Positions 1-11,554 of a DNA stretch of 64,000 bases are shown piece after piece. Source of the DNA: Tragulus kanchil (taxonomy: Eukaryota; Chordata; Mammalia; Artiodactyla; Tragulidae); NCBI GenBank assembly GCA_022376925.1, contig JAIOJX010000004.1, positions 121,607,123 to 121,671,122 on the forward strand, read 5' to 3'. The position numbers were made by a program, and so were the translations under genes. Within the stretch, counting starts at the first letter, position 1. Each line of letters opens with the position of its first letter. The notes below the pieces were generated by a model. That model was not told where the DNA came from. It worked only from the letters and a program-made list of their open reading frames with translations, and made no database searches.

Positions 1-860
1 GATTACAGCTATGGGCCTGGATCAAAAATAAGCTTTGTAGACACAGAAGTGGGTGCATTTGAGGTTCCAAACTGCCAGACAATAGTGTATCACTTGGGCT
101 AGCTGTCATCAGTAGAACAAGCATAGTAACAATACCTACTTCTTTTCCCCATAGTAAAGATGTAATGAGATCACTTATTCATTCAACAGAAATGTCTTAA
201 GTGCGGCATTGTGTCAGATACACTTAAATACACGCCGAACAAAACCAGCAGGTTTTGTTCTTGCAGAGCTTCACTCTGCAGTCAATGTTAAAAAATTAAA
301 AAGTAAAGATATACATGATGAAAATTGAGGTAATTATATGGAAAACAAGCAGGCTGCTCTAACGGAAAACAATTGGGAACTATTCCAGGCTAGAGGAGCC
401 TTTTGAAGATGGGAGTTAGGAAGAAGGGAACAGCATAGGGAGAGCTTGGTGCCTCCTCCAAGAAGTACAGAAAAGGCACACTGAGCCTGGAATTTGATGA
501 GAAGATTGGAGAAACGTGTTTGTAAGAGCTTAATGGTGCCCTCATCAAATAAGTATTATAAAAAGAAAAAGCAAATGTGATGCTTCCTCTTAATACAAGG
601 GTAAGTATCAGGAAAGCAACCAGGAGATTATCTGATGAAGTGGGAAGTAAAAATATTAGAATAGAAGAAAGAAGGAATGAGGAATCCACTTGGCATTCTT
701 TTAAGCACAGAAATGTTCAAACATCTGAAATAATTTAACATTTGGAATTGTAGTATCCGTAATGTACTGAAGTTTGGGGGAAAGCCTAGAAGTCTGATTC
801 ATTAAGAGACTAGGCACATTAAGAGACTAGCAGACATTTGACAGTTGAAGAGGACTACTC
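1..860. other. AT-rich non-coding sequence, nothing recognised
   Basis: No repeat family, RNA gene or convincing exon is visible. The only local oddity is a 14-base direct repeat (cattaagagactag) occurring twice about 17 bases apart near 800-835, just upstream of a SINE. The 99-codon minus-strand frame at 390-689 has no recognisable domain and looks like chance. Confidence 0.6.
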
Positions 861-1104
861 TCTAGTGGGCCAGTGCTTAAAAATCCGCCTGCCAATGCAG
901 AACACATGGGTTCAATCCCTGACCTTGGAAGATTCTATGTGCCATGGGACTACTAAGCTTGTGAGCCACAACTACTGAGTCCATGCTCTAGAGCCCACAG
1001 GCCACAACCACTGAGCCTGCTCATTGCAACTAGAGAAAGCTCCTGGACAGTAATGAAGACCCAGGACAGCCAAAAATAAAATAGATAAATACATTTTTTT
1101 AAAA
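861..1104 (+). mobile_element. CHR-like tRNA-derived SINE
   Basis: The head resembles a tRNA gene, with a B-box-like tgggttcaatccc at 907-919. The body contains the repeated 'cacaactactgag' / 'ctagagccca' modules, followed by an A-rich tail (ccaaaaataaaatagataaat). This organisation is known for the cetartiodactyl CHR-type SINEs. Many substitutions and small deletions suggest an old copy. It is non-coding and not a tRNA gene. Confidence 0.75.
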
Positions 1105-2104
1105 CAAGAAAATTGAAGATAACTTGAGGATAAAGGATGAAGAACTAACAATAAAGAATAAAGACCAAAAGTGTGTTCAAGGACACAACAGAAGAGAACA
1201 AAGTCAAGAAAAACAACAAAAAAGTAGGGATAAAACAGGTAACCATGAAGATTAGAGGAAGACAGATTACTGCATTAAATGGAAAAATAAGTGACTCAAT
1301 TCTTAGATATTTCAAAATAAATCTTATAGTGCAAGTTATGATGCGGTTTTGAACCAGGATAATCACAGAGGCTCAGCTCTCAGGAAATTCTGTGGTTAAG
1401 CTTCTATTTTTCATCCCATGACTATCACCTCTTTGACCCATACCCTCGAAGGGTTTGCAGTCTAGAGGGAGAGGCAAGAGATCTTTGCAGGCAGTTGGAA
1501 GGTAATAGAAGGCAGTTTACACTAAATTCCAAAGAAGCAGGGTGGAACCTAAGTAAACAGCAGCCTGTAACTAGGGAGGGATGAAGGACAGGGAGTGTTG
1601 CCCTGAGGGTAAGGAACTCCAGACAGATAAGAAAAAAGGAGTAGGAATATCCCCAAAGAAGGCATGGAACCATATGGACACAGAACTTTACACAGAACTT
1701 TACAGAGCAGAATTTGCAAATCCATGGGTATCTTATGATATACAAAGCCAGAAGGTGCCATCACCTGAGAGGGAAATATGTAAATATCCTAAGATTTGAG
1801 GACTTCAGTTTTCTGCTAAAATATTACATTTACGTAGTTGGCATCTAAAATCGGCCTTCTCTCGTTTGTATTTGTTTTAATTTTTCGAGTAATGCAAAAA
1901 AGAGAAAGTGGATATATTTGAAAAGAGCACGAATTATAGTACAATTGACATAATCTAAAACTATTAAAATAGTAGGAGGATCTGCCAAAAAATAAACCCA
2001 GAACTACTTTTATAGTTACATGAAAAAATAATTCTAATCTACACTGAATGGCATCATCTTTAGCATTCCTGATTTGCTAAATATCACTGCTTATCTAGAA
2101 CCTA
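1105..2104. other. Non-coding sequence, partly inside duplication D1
   Basis: No recognisable gene or repeat is seen before the L1 3' end at about 2105. Short frames on both strands at 1425-1799 recur in the second copy (2626-2940) only because the DNA is duplicated. They carry no recognisable domain. Confidence 0.5.
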
Positions 2105-2500
2105 TCACAAAAAGAGAAAGACAAGTACAGTATACTAATGCATATATATGGAATCTAGTAAAAGGGTAATGATAACACACTCAGAGAACCCATGGAAAAA
2201 CAGAGAATAGATATACGGTCATTTTGGGGAATGAACAGTGGGTGGGAGGTATAGAGAGAGTAACATGGAAACCAATACTACCATGTATCAAAAAGATGGC
2301 TATTGTCATTGCGCTAAGGGAATAGGAGTACTTACAAGGGCTTGGTGTGACGGCTGGGAGGGGTGGGATGGGGGGCCTGGGAGCGGGGAGGGGACCAGGG
2401 ATATGTATATGACTTATCTGGGTACATGCATGTCTGTGAACAATAAAACTGTAAAAACTTTAAAATAAAGAAATAAATTTTTAAAAAAATTTAAAATAGC
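2105..2500 (+). mobile_element. Ruminant-type LINE-1 3' UTR end
   Basis: The sequence matches the general layout of ruminant L1 3' ends: a 'catatatatggaatcta' segment, 'gagagagtaacatggaaacc', a G-rich run (about 2356-2398), then 'gatatgtatatgacttatctggg' shortened by family-typical decay, and an AATAAA-containing A-rich tail to about 2500. The 76-codon frame at 2238-2468 lies inside this UTR and is not a gene. Identification is from memory of the family and diverged. Confidence 0.6.
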
Positions 2501-3245
2501 TCCTCCTGCAGAAATTCTTATATGCATTTCTGGCAAGGGTTTACCATTTCACAGCAGATTCCCAAGGGGAACTATTGAACCTCAACTCCTGCTCCACCTG
2601 TATATTTTTCCTTGCGATTGCTGTTCTAAATTGTCTTGAGCAAGTGAATAGAGCAGTTTACACTAAATGCCAAAGAAGCAGGGTGGAACCTAAGTAAACA
2701 GCAGCCTGTAACTAGGGAGGGATGAAGGACAGGGAGTGTTGCCCTGAGGGTAAGGAACTCCAGACAGATAAGAAAAAAGGAGTAGGAATATCCCCAAAGA
2801 AGGCATGGAACCATATGGACACAGAACTTTACACAGAACTTTACAGAGCAGAATTTGCAAATCCATGGGTATCTTATGATATACAAAGCCAGAAGGTGCC
2901 ATCACCTGAGAGGGAAATATGTAAATATCCTAAGATTTGAGGACTTCAGTTTTCTGCTAAAATATTACATTTACGTAGTTGGCATCTAAAATCGGCCTTC
3001 TCTCGTTTGTATTTGTTTTAATTTTTCGAGTAATGCAAAAAAGAGAAAGTGGATATATTTGAAAAGAGCACGAATTATAGTACAATTGACATAATCTAAA
3101 ACTATTAAAATAGTAGGAGGATCTGCCAAAAAATAAACCCAGAACTACTTTTATAGTTACATGAAAAAATAATTCTAATCTACACTGAATGGCATCATCT
3201 TTAGCATTCCTGATTTGCTAAATATCACTGCTTATCTAGAACCTA

Positions 3246-3645
3246 TCACAAAAAGAGAAAGACAAGTACAGTATACTAATGCATATATATGGAATCTAGT
3301 AAAAGGGTAATGATAACACACTCAGAGAACCCATGGAAAAACAGAGAATAGATATACGGTCATTTTGGGGAATGAACAGTGGGTGGGAGGTATAGAGAGA
3401 GTAACATGGAAACCAATACTACCATGTATCAAAAAGATGGCTATTGTCATTGCGCTAAGGGAATAGGAGTACTTACAAGGGCTTGGTGTGACGGCTGGGA
3501 GGGGTGGGATGGGGGGCCTGGGAGCGGGGAGGGGACCAGGGATATGTATATGACTTATCTGGGTACATGCATGTCTGTGAACAATAAAACTGTAAAAACT
3601 TTAAAATAAAGAAATAAATTTTTAAAAAAATTTAAAATAGCTCCT
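3246..3645 (+). mobile_element. LINE-1 3' end, second copy through D1
   Basis: Same element as at 2105-2500, shifted by 1141 bases. It exists because D1 repeats the host DNA, not because of a second retrotransposition: the flanks are duplicated along with it. Confidence 0.6.
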
Positions 3646-3894
3646 CCTGCAGAAATTCTTATATGCATTTCTGGCAAGGGGTTTTACCATTTCACAGCAG
3701 ATTCCCAAGGGGAACTATTGAAGCCTCAACGGTACCTGCTCCACCTGTATATTTTTCCTTGCGATTGCTGTTCTAAATTGTCTTAGAGTCACTTGGTTTA
3801 GGTAATTAGGAGGAAACAAAAATTGACTACAGCTCTTTGTCTTGCAAAAGAGTAAACTTGAGTGTTTTTCAAGGAGCAAGATGTTGAGAGTATA

Positions 3895-4185
3895 TGTGCA
3901 GCAGCACCAATATTAAGATCATGAGCTCTGCAGACAAACTTCTCGATGCTGAATCTGGGGTCTGAAACTGTGAAGTTGTGTGGCCTTGGACAGAGGAGTC
4001 TGGGGAGGGACTTGATCTGTGCAACTGTGAAGTGAAAACAGCCATATCACCTACCTCATCATCATTGGAAGGACTAGTTTGTAAATTTAGAAATGAGACT
4101 GTACATGTAAGTTTCTCAATATAGGGTCTGGCACGTTTTAAGAACTCAAAAATGTTAGTTCCTATTACTGTTTCATGCTATGACT
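3895..4185 (+). mobile_element. MIR SINE (ancient)
   Basis: The order of MIR landmarks is visible: 'gagctctgcagacaaact', a 'gtgtggccttgga' equivalent of the MIR 'tgtgaccttgggcaag' core, 'cctacctcatcatcattgg', and the end 'agggtctggcacgttttaagaactc'. It is repeated at about 4985-5275 as part of D2. Old and non-coding. Confidence 0.7.
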
Positions 4186-4373
4186 ACTGTGTTGTTTTTA
4201 ATTACCCCAATTTCTGGAGAGATCTCTAAGTCATAAGATAATAAAAAACTAAACAGAAAAGTAATATCATACCACCTTACATTACCTTATAGTTTATAAA
4301 GAAACAATGTTTTCATCAATTGGTGCTCAGAAAAATTCTATGAAATGGGTCACTGTTACCCCCATACCATCTT

Positions 4374-4559
4374 TTCATTGCTGTTTAGCCGTTCTGTCAT
4401 GTCCGACCCTATTGTGACCCCATGGACTATAGCTCGCCAGGCTCCTCTGTCCATGGGATCTCCCAGGCAAGAATACTGGAGTGGATTGCCATTTCCTTCT
4501 CCAGGGTGTCTCCCCAACCTAGGGATCAGACCCACATTGCCTGCATTAGCAGGAACATT
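4374..4559 (-). mobile_element. Bov-tA SINE cut by the D2 junction
   Basis: This is the reverse complement of a Bov-tA SINE, with the Bov-A part first ('tgtcatgtccgaccct', 'ccatggactatagc', 'gaatactggagtgg'). It stops abruptly at 4559, before the tRNA-like head, where the duplication junction begins. The intact version is at 5463-5677. The break is therefore at the assembly level, not a biological truncation. Confidence 0.9.
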
Positions 4560-4730
4560 GCGCTAAGGGAGGGAAGGCTTGGTGTGACGGCTGGGAGGTG
4601 GGATGGGGGCCTGGGAGCGGAGGGACCAGGGATATGTATATGACTTATCTGGGTACATGCATGTCTGTGAACAATAAAACTGTAAAAACTTTAAAATAAA
4701 GAAATAAATTTTTAAAAAAATTTAAAATAG
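4556..4730 (+). mobile_element. LINE-1 3' end, partial third copy
   Basis: Only the last ~170 bases of the L1 3' end seen at 2105-2500 and 3246-3645. It begins exactly at the D2 junction and has a shortened G-rich run (4577-4630). Confidence 0.6.
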
Positions 4731-4984
4731 CTCCTCCTGCAGAAATTCTTATATGCATTTCTGGCAAGGGGTTTTACCATTTCACAGCAGATTCCCAAGG
4801 GGAACTATTGAAGCCTCAACGGTACCTGCTCCACCTGTATATTTTTCCTTGCGATTGCTGTTCTAAATTGTCTTAGAGTCACTTGGTTTAGGTAATTAGG
4901 AGGAAACAAAAATTGACTACAGCTCTTTGTCTTGCAAAAGAGTAAACTTGAGTGTTTTTCAAGGAGCAAGATGTTGAGAGTATA

Positions 4985-5275
4985 TGTGCAGCAGCACCAA
5001 TATTAAGATCATGAGCTCTGCAGACAAACTTCTCGATGCTGAATCTGGGGTCTGAAACTGTGAAGTTGTGTGGCCTTGGACAGAGGAGTCTGGGAGGGAC
5101 TTGATCTGTGCAACTGTGAAGTGAAAACAGCCATATCACCTACCTCATCATCATTGGAAGGACTAGTTTGTAAATTTAGAAATGAGACTGTACATGTAAG
5201 TTTCTCAATATAGGGTCTGGCACGTTTTAAGAACTCAAAAATGTTAGTTCCTATTACTGTTTCATGCTATGACTA
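4985..5275 (+). mobile_element. MIR SINE, second copy through D2
   Basis: Near-identical repeat of the MIR at 3895-4185, offset about 1090, with a single G missing (tgggaggg versus tggggaggg). Confidence 0.7.
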
Positions 5276-5462
5276 CTGTGTTGTTTTTAATTACCCCAAT
5301 TTCTGGAGAGATCTCTAAGTCATAAGATAATAAAAAACTAAACAGAAAAGTAATATCATACCACCTTACATTACCTTATAGTTTATAAAGAAACAATGTT
5401 TTCATCAATTGGTGCTCAGAAAAATTCTATGAAATGGGTCACTGTTACCCCCATACCATCTT

Positions 5463-5677
5463 TTCATTGCTGTTTAGCCGTTCTGTCATGTCCGACCCTA
5501 TTGTGACCCCATGGACTATAGCTCGCCAGGCTCCTCTGTCCATGGGATCTCCCAGGCAAGAATACTGGAGTGGATTGCCATTTCCTTCTCCAGGGTGTCT
5601 CCCCAACCTAGGGATCAGACCCACATTGCCTGCATTAGCAGGAACATTCTTTACCACTGAGCTATCTGGGAAGCCCA
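5463..5677 (-). mobile_element. Full-length Bov-tA SINE
   Basis: On the minus strand it reads as a tRNA-like head (complement of 'gctatctgggaagccc' at 5661-5677), then the BovB-derived Bov-A body, ending near 5463. Bov-tA SINEs are specific to ruminants and are moved by BovB LINE machinery. Open frames at 5434-5772 and 5445-5678 are read-through of this element. Confidence 0.92.

Positions 5678-5683
<6 letters not shown>

Positions 5684-5723
<40 letters not shown>
5684..5723. repeat. (AC)n microsatellite
   Basis: About 19 AC units directly beside the head of the Bov-tA SINE, followed by a TTTA-rich stretch (5733-5757). Likely length-polymorphic. Confidence 0.95.
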
Positions 5724-5727
<4 letters not shown>

Positions 5728-6159
5728 AGATACTTATTTACTTATTTATTTATTTTTACTACCTTTAAATGACAAACTTGAGTCCAAAAGTTATGGTGCC
5801 AGACTGAAGTTATATTGTTAGCGTAAGTGAGCTGTGATCCAAACATAGGACAGTCTTACCTTCCATCCTGATTTCCCTGTCTCAGCATGTGTCTCTTGGC
5901 ATGTTATTAATAGCACCCTATTTACTCCCAAAATATTCCCCATTATAAAAATCACCCCATCTTAACCATTCTGGTTTGTGTAAGGCACAAATCTACACAA
6001 GCCAGTTCTTGCTCAAAACATTTCTTCACAGTGTTCTCAGAACACTATCCTAATTTCTTTGCATGTCATTTAAGACCCTCAGGATTGTTCCCTGCTGACC
6101 TCTTACTCCCACTTCACTTCTTACTACGTGCCCCACTACAGACCTACTGAGTTGACTGT

Positions 6160-6490
6160 AGTTCCAGAACATGCCTTGTTCTTCACATGCAGCTTTTGCA
6201 CACACTCCTAGGTCTGGCGGCAGTGATGCTCCTGCCTTAGTTGCTTTCTTTCAGGTCCCAGTTAGATGTCACCTCTAGGAAATTTTCTGACCACTCTATT
6301 TTCTCCATAGAACCTGCACTTCCAGACACCCTGTGACTTGTATTTTTAATACAATTTCATACTTGATTAATTTACCTATCTAGTTTCTACAGAAAGCTTG
6401 TTGAGGATGAACACTGACCTTTGCATGCAAACCCTTAATATGCTGTCTGGCATATAATGGATCTTCTCATTATTATTTATTAGATAAAAT
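6160..6490 (+). mobile_element. L2 LINE 3' fragment
   Basis: Decayed L2 3'-end landmarks appear in the expected order: 'caggtcccagttagatgtcacctc', 'ttttctgaccactctattttc', a 'tagtttctacagaaagcttgttgagga' segment, and 'gctgtctggcatataatgg' near the end (quoted pieces shortened by decay relative to the family). 5'-truncated, ancient. Confidence 0.65.
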
Positions 6491-6984
6491 TCTCTGTTTA
6501 ATTGTATGTCCTCGAGGAAATACACTTCAGCCTTACTTTGGTTTCATCATCTGGCCTGGAAAGCATGGTTAGCATATTACCTATTTGAAAAATATTGTTG
6601 AAGTAAATTATTGTTTAAAATTCCATTGGGTTCTAAATTCTACAATTCTGAGAACTTAGAAAATAAGTGAGTCATCAGGACTTAGTTAACTAAGTGTTAA
6701 GTACGTACATTCATCCAAACTTCTGAAAGTCTATGTCATCTTTGAAATAGGCTGCTGCCCATATTTTTCCAATTTTACTAAGGTTCCTATTGACTATGTT
6801 CAGTGGATATACATGACAAATTTACTTTGTTTGAAAACTGATGCTGATTGTGGAATAGTTATTTATGGCTTCAGAGTTGTATGTGGGTTCTGGGGTAATT
6901 TGGTGACAAGAAATGAGCAATTCTTGGTAATTCATTTAGAAAAGAAGAATGTACTGCAAAAGAATGGGAGTAAAGGGATACGGT

Positions 6985-7110
6985 TCATAGTCTTGGCTGT
7001 GTCAAAACATTTGCTGTGCAATCTTAGGCACATCATTTACTTTATCTTGGCCTCAGAAACCTAATCTGTGAAATGAAGATATTAAACTACATACAATTAT
7101 TAAAAGGTTT
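6985..7110 (+). mobile_element. MIR SINE fragment
   Basis: MIR core 'gctgtgcaatcttaggcac', then 'ggcctcagaaacctaatctg' and 'tgaaatgaagatattaaact', equivalents of the 'cctcagtttcctcatctgtaaaatgg' module. Repeated at about 8078-8203 by D3. Decayed, non-coding. Confidence 0.6.
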
Positions 7111-7183
7111 TCATTCAACCATCTCCTAGATTAAGTACCAGATTCTAGGAGCGTATTTATTTTAGAAGATAATAAATATAGTA

Positions 7184-7670
7184 TGCTGAATAAGAGCCAC
7201 CCAAAGATATCAGGTCCTAATCCAAGAGTAGGTGACTATTCCACTTAAATGATAAAATGTTTGCGGATGTAATACAGTTAAGGCTCTCGAGATGAGGAAA
7301 TTATCCTGCATTATCAAGGTTGGCCCTAAATGCTATCACTTGTCATCTTAAAAGAGAGACAGGGAGATTAGACACACGTAGACTGCAGAAGGACTTTGAT
7401 GAAGGACTCACAGAAAGAGAGATGTAAAGATTCAGTGCTCTGGCTATGAAGACAGATGACGGAGCCAAGAGCCAAGAACCATCACTAAAGAAGCTGCAAG
7501 AGGTCTGCCCTAGAGCCCATGGAAAGAGCTTGGCCCTACTAATGCCTTGATTTGGACCCAGTGAAACTAATAGACATCTAGCCTCCAGAACTGGAAAGGA
7601 AAACATTTCTATTGTTTCAGGACACCAAATTTGTGATAATTGGTTACAGCAGCCAGAAGACACCAGTACA
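7184..7670 (+). mobile_element. 5' LTR of the MaLR remnant
   Basis: It starts 'tgctgaataagagccaccca'. Typical later pieces include 'tgcggatgtaatacagtta', 'attatcctgcattatc', 'gcctccagaactgg' and an end 'ttggttacagcagccagaag'. About 487 bp, MLT-like, but I cannot fix the subfamily. The minus-strand 106-codon frame at 7343-7663 lies inside it and is not a gene. Confidence 0.7.
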
Positions 7671-8275
7671 AATTTTGATACTGCATAGTGAGGTGCTACT
7701 GTAACAAAAACCTAAAATTGGGAAAATGACTTTGGAATTGGGTATTGAACTGGAAGAGTTTTGAGGCTTGTGATAGAAAAAAAAAGCCTAGATTGCCTTA
7801 AATGTACCTTTGGTAGAAATATAGATATGAAAAGCCCTTTGGTGAGACTCAGAGGCAAGACCACAATAGAGAAAGTCTGTATCATCTTAGAGAATACATG
7901 TATTTTCACAAAATGTTGGTAGAAATATAGATACTAAAATTGCTTCTGGTGAGAGATAGAGGAAAGCTGAAACATGTCACTGGGAACTAGAAGAGAGCCA
8001 ATCCATGTTCTATAGTGGCAGATACTTAGGTGAACTTATTTATATGTCTTATAGTTGTGTGGAAAGTGGTAAGTGGTTCATAGTCTTGGCTGTGTCAAAA
8101 CATTTGCTGTGCAATCTTAGGCACATCATTTACTTTATCTTGGCCTCAGAAACCTAATCTGTGAAATGAAGATATTAAACTACATACAATTATTAAAAGG
8201 TTTTCATTCAACCATCTCCTAGATTAAGTACCAGATTCTAGGAGCGTATTTATTTTAGAAGATAATAAATATAGT

Positions 8276-8763
8276 ATGCTGAATAAGAGCCACCCAAAGA
8301 TATCAGGTCCTAATCCAAGAGTAGGTGACTATTCCACTTAAATGATAAAATGTTTGCGGATGTAATACAGTTAAGGCTCTCGAGATGAGGAAATTATCCT
8401 GCATTATCAAGGTTGGCCCTAAATGCTATCACTTGTCATCTTAAAAGAGAGACAGGGAGATTAGACACACGTAGACTGCAGAAGGACTTTGATGAAGGAC
8501 TCACAGAAAGAGAGATGTAAAGATTCAGTGCTCTGGCTATGAAGACAGATGACGGAGCCAAGAGCCAAGAACCATCACTAAAGAAGCTGCAAGAGGTCTG
8601 CCCTAGAGCCCATGGAAAGAGCTTGGCCCTACTAATGCCTTGATTTGGACCCAGTGAAACTAATAGACATCTAGCCTCCAGAACTGGAAAGGAAAACATT
8701 TCTATTGTTTCAGGACACCAAATTTGTGATAATTGGTTACAGCAGCCAGAAGACACCAGTACA
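8276..8763 (+). mobile_element. 5' LTR of the MaLR remnant, duplicate through D3
   Basis: Identical to 7184-7670 at an offset of 1093. Because MIR, LTR and internal region are repeated together in the same order with no visible change, this is not a third LTR of the provirus. Confidence 0.75.
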
Positions 8764-10219
8764 AATTTTGATACTGCATAGTGAGGTGCTACTGTAACAA
8801 AAACCTAAAATTGGGAAAATGACTTTGGAATTGGGTATTGAACTGGAAGAGTTTTGAGGCTTGTGATAGAAAAAAAAAGCCTAGATTGCCTTAAATGTAC
8901 CTTTGGTAGAAATATAGATATGAAAAGCCCTTTGGTGAGACTCAGAGGCAAGACCACAATAGAGAAAGTCTGTATCATCTTAGAGAATACATGTATTTTC
9001 ACAAAATGTTGGTAGAAATATAGATACTAAAATTGCTTCTGGTGAGAGATAGAGGAAAGCTGAAACATGTCACTGGGAACTAGAAGAGAGCCAATCCATG
9101 TTCTATAGTGGCAGATACTTAGGTGAACTTATTTATATGTCTTATAGTTGTGTGGAAAGTGGTAAGTGGTGATCTTTGAAATTTAAATGAGGAAGTTTCC
9201 AAGGAAAGTGTTGAAGGTGCCATCTGGTTTCTTCTTACTTCTTAAAGTGTGAGAGGAGAGAGATAAAATGAAGAATCGATGAGTAAAATGGAACCAATAC
9301 TTGACTTGGAACATCTGAGTCTATCCAGATTGCAAAAAAGATGCTAAATTAAAAGATTCAGTATTTGCAAAGTATCTCTAAAGAAAAGGCTAATGGTGTG
9401 ATTGAACAGCCTTTTGCTAGTGCATGTGACTGGTGAGTTCCCTTAGCCATTTTAACAGAAGTCAGGAATAGGGATTATCAAAGATCTAAGAAGGACCCTT
9501 TTACCTACTGGCATGAATGCCTTTGACATACACAGGAAACCCACAAAGTTTTGAGAATGTCATATCAGCAGAAACACTCCCTGCTTGGACTGAAAGAAAG
9601 TGAGATAGGACCAAATGAGGGGAAGCTGTCAGATTCCTCAGATTCTACAACCTGGCTGATAAAACCACTCACCTGCAAACATATTAGCCCTCAAGAAAAG
9701 GAAGGATCTTGGTGAGGGCAGAGTCTTGGGCACAGAAGGAAGAACTACACATGCAGAAGCAGGACCCTCAAGCCACAAAGAACTAATCCCAAGTCTTGTA
9801 AACCTAATAGAATTTTCCCTGCTGGATTCTGAAATAACTTGGGACTGGTGACCCTCTTCTTCCACCTTTTTCTTTCCTTTTTTTTTTTTTTTTTGGTAAT
9901 GGGAATGATTATAACACTAGTGCTATGCCTGTCTCACGATTGTATTTTGGGCATAGATACATTATTTTCTAGCTTTACCGGTCCAGAGATATGGAGAACT
10001 ATTGTCTCAAGATGGGTCATACCTATAGTCTCATAGATACCTAATTTAGATTAGTTAGGTGATAAGACTAGGGATTTTTGAGCCCATATCTAAACGAGAT
10101 TTTGGACCAAAATTCATGCTGTGATGGGTGGAAATTTGGGGAAGTGTTGGGGTAGAGTGAAAGTATGTTACATATGTAATGGATGTAAATTTAAGGAGCC
10201 CAGAAGGTGGTTTATAGTA

Positions 10220-10440
10220 TGCTGAGCAATGACCACCCAAAGATGTCAGGACTTAATCACTGAAACCTGTGAATGTTATACATTTTTTCAAATCTGATTA
10301 GATTAAAAATCTTGAAATGAGAGGACTGAAATTATCCTGGATTATCCAAATGAGTTGTAAACACCATCACAAATGTCTTTATAAGACCGAAGCATGGGTA
10401 GATTTAACATACACACGATGTGTTCTGTAAAGAGAAAGTA
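10220..10440 (+). mobile_element. Partial 3' LTR of the MaLR remnant
   Basis: It begins 'tgctgagcaatgaccaccca' and follows the 5' LTR through 'cctggattatccaaatgag' and 'aatgtctttataagaccg', then loses similarity near 10440. It is therefore about 220 bp instead of about 487. Divergence from the 5' LTR is obvious by eye and includes several indels. Confidence 0.65.
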
Positions 10441-11333
10441 ATTTTCAACGTTAAGACATATTCTGAAGTTAGATACCCCTTGGTCGATGGAAGATTTTCT
10501 GATAGGCCTGAGATTGGTTGCTTTTCAACTCTCTACTGTATTTTATGAGCTGTGTGTATGCTACATCTGGGTGAGGAGAGAAGACACCATACCCATCTAA
10601 AACTGGCTGTGTTCTCACCATGTCAGAATGGCTTGCCATTGCTATTTATGAGTAAAAGCTGGGATCTATACCGCATCTAAAACTGCTGTGTTTTTCTTGG
10701 GGACTGAAAGAAAGTGAGATAGGACCAAATGAGGGGAAGCTGTCAGATTCCTCAGATTCTACAACCTGGCTGATAAAACCACTCACCTGCAAACATATTA
10801 GCCCTCAAGAAAAGGAAGGATCTTGGTGAGGGCAGAGTCTTGGGCACAGAAGGAAGAACTACACATGCAGAAGCAGGACCCTCAAGCCACAAAGAACTAA
10901 TCCCAAGTCTTGTAAACCTAATAGAATTTTCCCTGCTGGATTCTGAAATAACTTGGGACTGGTGACCCTCTTCTTCCACCTTTTTCTTTCCTTTTTTTTT
11001 TTTTTTTTGGTAATGGGAATGATTATAACACTAGTGCTATGCCTGTCTCACGATTGTATTTTGGGCATAGATACATTATTTTCTAGCTTTACCGGTCCAG
11101 AGATATGGAGAACTATTGTCTCAAGATGGGTCATACCTATAGTCTCATAGATACCTAATTTAGATTAGTTAGGTGATAAGACTAGGGATTTTTGAGCCCA
11201 TATCTAAACGAGATTTTGGACCAAAATTCATGCTGTGATGGGTGGAAATTTGGGGAAGTGTTGGGGTAGAGTGAAAGTATGTTACATATGTAATGGATGT
11301 AAATTTAAGGAGCCCAGAAGGTGGTTTATAGTA

Positions 11334-11554
11334 TGCTGAGCAATGACCACCCAAAGATGTCAGGACTTAATCACTGAAACCTGTGAATGTTATACATTTT
11401 TTCAAATCTGATTAGATTAAAAATCTTGAAATGAGAGGACTGAAATTATCCTGGATTATCCAAATGAGTTGTAAACACCATCACAAATGTCTTTATAAGA
11501 CCGAAGCATGGGTAGATTTAACATACACACGATGTGTTCTGTAAAGAGAAAGTA
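11334..11554 (+). mobile_element. Partial 3' LTR, duplicate through D4
   Basis: Same sequence as 10220-10440 at offset 1114, repeated with its flanks by D4. Confidence 0.65.

Larger units (their letters stand above)
1512..3785. repeat. D1: tandem direct duplication, about 1.13 kb unit
   Basis: Copy 1 is about 1512-2637 and copy 2 about 2653-3785, an offset of 1141. The interiors look identical. Differences are confined to the copy edges: one substitution near the start (ctaaattcc / ctaaatgcc) and several missing bases at 2539-2590 in copy 1 compared with 3679-3735. The last part of copy 2 (3449-3785) is also the first part of D2, so that stretch occurs three times. Most likely an unmerged assembly overlap. 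Confidence 0.97.
3449..5648. repeat. D2: tandem direct duplication, about 1.1 kb unit
   Basis: Copy 1 is about 3449-4559 and copy 2 about 4556-5648, an offset of 1089-1090. The junction near 4556-4560 joins the middle of a Bov-tA SINE ('gcaggaacattg') directly to the middle of the L1 3' end ('cattgcgctaaggg'), sharing about 5 bases. The first ~75 bases of copy 2 (4560-4630) have lost several G-run bases and a ~17-base piece compared with 3453-3540. After that the copies agree almost perfectly. Confidence 0.97.
6982..9170. repeat. D3: tandem direct duplication, 1093 bp offset
   Basis: Copy 1 is about 6982-8077 and copy 2 8075-9170. I saw no difference between the copies. The junction shares 'ggt' (aagtggt|ggttcatag). 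D3 repeats a MIR, the whole 5' LTR of a MaLR element and the first ~400 bases of its internal region, which hides that element's real structure. Confidence 0.97.
7184..10440 (+). mobile_element. ERVL-MaLR provirus remnant (LTR - internal - partial LTR)
   Basis: A 5' LTR (7184-7670) is followed by sequence resembling the internal region of mammalian MaLR elements: a start 'ggtgctactgtaacaaaaac', 'gactttggaattgggtattg', 'tggaagagttttgaggcttg', and an end with 'cctgctggattctgaaa' and 'ggggaagtgttggggtagag' just before a second, diverged LTR at 10220. Subtracting the D3 duplication, the internal region is about 1.45 kb, close to the usual MaLR internal length. No intact retroviral frame is present. 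The two LTRs differ greatly, so the insertion is ancient. Confidence 0.65.

Noticed and set aside
1581..2940. Repeated small proteins (72- and 76-codon frames occurring twice) as a gene family
   Set aside because: Frames recur only because D1 repeats the DNA. They overlap an L1 3' end or featureless sequence and have no domain.
7343..8756. 106-codon minus-strand frame occurring twice as a conserved gene
   Set aside because: It lies antisense inside the MaLR LTR and is doubled by D3.
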